Part shown: positions 62,196 through 64,000 of the stretch, piece by piece
How positions within the stretch are numbered: the first letter of the stretch is position 1
Layout: every line of letters starts with the position of its first letter
DNA from: Actinomycetota bacterium
GTDB lineage: Bacteria; Actinomycetota; Acidimicrobiia; IMCC26256; PALSA-555
Reading direction: 5' to 3'
Assembly: GCA_016870355.1 (NCBI GenBank)
Contig: VGBR01000008.1
Location: 1 to 64,000, forward strand
DNA: 64,000 nt
Notes under the pieces: model-generated
Told to the model about the DNA's origin: nothing
The model's input: only the letters and a program-made list of their open reading frames with translations
The model's database searches: none
Made by a program: the position numbers and the translations under genes

Positions 62196-64000
62196 ATGCC
62201 ACCGCGCACTGCCGACGAGCTTCGGGCTGCATTCCTCGCCTTCTTCGAGGCGCGCGGGCACGCGGTCGTGCCGTCGGCCAGCCTGATCCCGCACGATCAG
62301 ACGCTGCTGTTCACGAACTCCGGCATGGTGCCGTTCAAGCCGTACTTCGTGGGCGACGAGACCCCTGCTTCACGCCGCGCCACATCGGTGCAGAAGTGTG
62401 TGCGCGCGGGCGGCAAGCACAACGACCTCGAGGACGTCGGGCGTACGAATCGTCACTTCACGTTCTTCGAGATGTTGGGCAACTTCAGCTTCGGCGACTA
62501 CTCCAAGACCGAAGCGATCGAATGGGCGTGGGAGCTCTACCAGGACGTGCTCCAGCTGCCGGCCGACCGGTTGTGGGTCACGGTGCATGTATCCGACGAT
62601 GAAGCGGCGGAGATCTGGCACAAGCGGATCGGGTTGCCCGAAGCTCGCATCCAGCGTCTCGACGAGGACAACTTCTGGCGCATGGCCGACACCGGGCCGT
62701 GCGGGCCATCGAGCGAGATCTTCTGGGACCTCGGCGAGGAGTTCGGCGCGGACGGTGGTCCGGTGGTCGACGAGAACCGATACGTCGAGCTGTGGAACCT
62801 GGTGTTCATGCAGTACAACGCTCAGCCCGACGGGCAGATGGTCCCGTTGCCCAGTCCGAGCATCGACACCGGTGCCGGCCTCGAGCGGAACCTGGCCGTG
62901 CTACAAGGTGCGGCCACCGTGTGGGACACGGACGCGTTTCGTCCGCTCATCGCGGCGGCCGAGAAGGTCAGCGGTGTCACCTACGGGGGCTTCCCGGGAT
63001 CGGACGCTGACACCTCGCTGCGCATCCTCGCGGAGCACGGTCGCACGATGACGTTCCTTGTTGCCGACGGTGTCGTGCCGTCGAACGAGGAGCGGGGCTA
63101 TGTGCTGCGTCGAATCATCCGGCGCGCGGTCCGTCACGCGTTCCTGCTCGGCGCCACCGACGCGGTGACGCCCGCACTGGTGGACGCCACCGTCCGCTCG
63201 ATGGGGAACGCGTACCCAGAGATCGTCAAGAGCCACGAGCTCGTCGCGAGCACCGTGCAACGCGAGGAAGAGCGATTCCGCCAGACCCTCGAACGCGGGC
63301 TCGACATGCTCGACGACCTCCTCGCGAAGGGTGATGTGAGCGGGGAGGACGCGTTCTTCCTGCACGACACCCTCGGCTTCCCGATCGATCTCACGCGCGA
63401 GATCGCGCAGGAGCACGCGCACAACGTTGATCTCGCCGGCTTTGAGGCGAAGATGGAAGAGCAGCGCCGCCGCGCGGTCGCGGCCCACAAGTCCAGTGCC
63501 ACCGCCGCGCCGACTGAGGCCTACCGCGAGCTCTATGAGGAGATCGGGGCCACGGAGTTTGCCGGGCGCCAGGAGCTCGAGACGGTCGGTGCCAAGGTGC
63601 GCGGGCTCGTGCAGCACGGTGCGCGAGTTTCGGATGCATCCAGCGGCGAGATCGAAGTCGTCCTCGACCGCACTCCGTTCTACGCGGAGTCCGGCGGGCA
63701 AGTGGGCGACACGGGCACGCTCACCACGGATCGAGGCGTGCTCGTGCGCGTCATTGATACCCAGTACGGCTTGAACGATCTTGTCGTCCATCGCGGCACG
63801 GTCGAGGAAGGAACGGTCGGCGAGGGCGATGAGGTCACCGCGCGGGTGGACACCGAGCGTCGGAACCGCATCCGACGCAACCACACCGCGACTCACGTGC
63901 TGCACTGGGCGTTGCGCGAGGTGCTCGGCTCGCATGTGCAGCAAGCCGGGTCATTGGTCGCGCCAGACCGGCTTCGCTTCGACTTCAGCCACTTCGAGGC
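62196..64000 (+). CDS. alaS: Alanyl-tRNA synthetase (3'-truncated by window edge)
   Basis: The first 601 codons of AlaRS; the frame is open to base 64000, so the ORF track omits it. The aminoacylation domain shows LRAAFLAFFEARGH, SLIPHDQTLLFTNSGMVPFKPYF, the motif 2 region NRHFTFFEMLGNFSFGDY and DTGAGLERN. The tRNA-recognition region and the start of the editing domain follow, with the zinc-site sequence RNHTATHVLH near residue 565 and QAGSLVAPDRLRFDFSH at the edge. About 280 residues are expected beyond the window. Confidence 0.95.
   Translation, partial: MPPRTADELRAAFLAFFEARGHAVVPSASLIPHDQTLLFTNSGMVPFKPYFVGDETPASRRATSVQKCVRAGGKHNDLEDVGRTNRHFTFFEMLGNFSFGDYSKTEAIEWAWELYQDVLQLPADRLWVTVHVSDDEAAEIWHKRIGLPEARIQRLDEDNFWRMADTGPCGPSSEIFWDLGEEFGADGGPVVDENRYVELWNLVFMQYNAQPDGQMVPLPSPSIDTGAGLERNLAVLQGAATVWDTDAFRPLIAAAEKVSGVTYGGFPGSDADTSLRILAEHGRTMTFLVADGVVPSNEERGYVLRRIIRRAVRHAFLLGATDAVTPALVDATVRSMGNAYPEIVKSHELVASTVQREEERFRQTLERGLDMLDDLLAKGDVSGEDAFFLHDTLGFPIDLTREIAQEHAHNVDLAGFEAKMEEQRRRAVAAHKSSATAAPTEAYRELYEEIGATEFAGRQELETVGAKVRGLVQHGARVSDASSGEIEVVLDRTPFYAESGGQVGDTGTLTTDRGVLVRVIDTQYGLNDLVVHRGTVEEGTVGEGDEVTARVDTERRNRIRRNHTATHVLHWALREVLGSHVQQAGSLVAPDRLRFDFSHFE

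Overview
This 64 kb window is a gene-dense, high-GC chromosomal segment of an actinobacterium, and every recognisable gene is housekeeping or core physiology. The pointers are a division and cell-wall cluster with no ftsA that ends in sepF, yggT and divIVA, genes for phosphatidylinositol mannosides (pgsA, acyltransferase, pimA), a mycothiol ligase (mshC), a coenzyme F420 reductase (npdG) and a eukaryote-like IleRS. MurE carries the DNPR motif of meso-diaminopimelate enzymes. Low-complexity Thr-rich linkers and a carbon-monoxide-dehydrogenase-like cassette suggest a deep actinobacterial lineage such as Acidimicrobiia, but that placement is inference. I see no tRNA, rRNA, CRISPR array, phage or insertion sequence.

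Layout: (1) 1-17.7 kb is the dcw cluster: ftsI, murE, murF, mraY, murD, ftsW, murG, murC, murB, ftsQ, ftsZ, pgeF, a YggS-type PLP protein, sepF, yggT, divIVA. From murE to ftsQ every junction is a short stop/start overlap, so it reads as one translationally coupled operon. (2) 17.8-31.3 kb holds ileS on the minus strand, a DUF167 gene, a Lys-rich DksA/TraR-like protein, lspA, rluD, a two-component system, an Rrf2 regulator, an alkaline-phosphatase-superfamily protein, dnaE and a small membrane protein. (3) 31.4-44.0 kb holds npdG-mshC, thrS-HIT, an unknown membrane protein, an EF-G-like GTPase (minus), pgsA-acyltransferase-pimA, and lemA-htpX-DUF3048 lipoprotein. (4) 44.1-49.4 kb holds pdxS, pdxT, yebC, a peroxiredoxin, then a coxS-coxM-mocA-like-coxG cassette without a large catalytic subunit. 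(5) 49.5-64 kb holds ruvCAB, yajC-secD-secF, relA, hisS-aspS, rarA, two small proteins, and alaS, which runs off the right edge.

The gene order follows blocks that in mycobacteria are separate (dcw; ileS-lspA-rluD-dnaE; thrS-pimA-pdxST-yebC-ruv-sec-rel-hisS-aspS-rarA-alaS). The window ties together envelope growth (peptidoglycan, PIMs, protein export), translation (six aminoacyl-tRNA or cysteine ligases), and DNA replication or repair (dnaE, ruvCAB, rarA).

The most interesting signals are non-coding or annotation-level. Ten genes on both strands have a TANNNT box 6-8 nt before the start codon, the signature of leaderless transcripts. dnaE appears to start at a CTG codon below a 13-bp perfect inverted repeat. 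A dispersed CGCAGG-N3-CCTGCG palindrome recurs in three intergenic gaps. FtsI carries an identical 66-bp tandem duplication. I did not find a convincing new multi-gene system; the cox-like cassette lacking its catalytic subunit is the nearest candidate.
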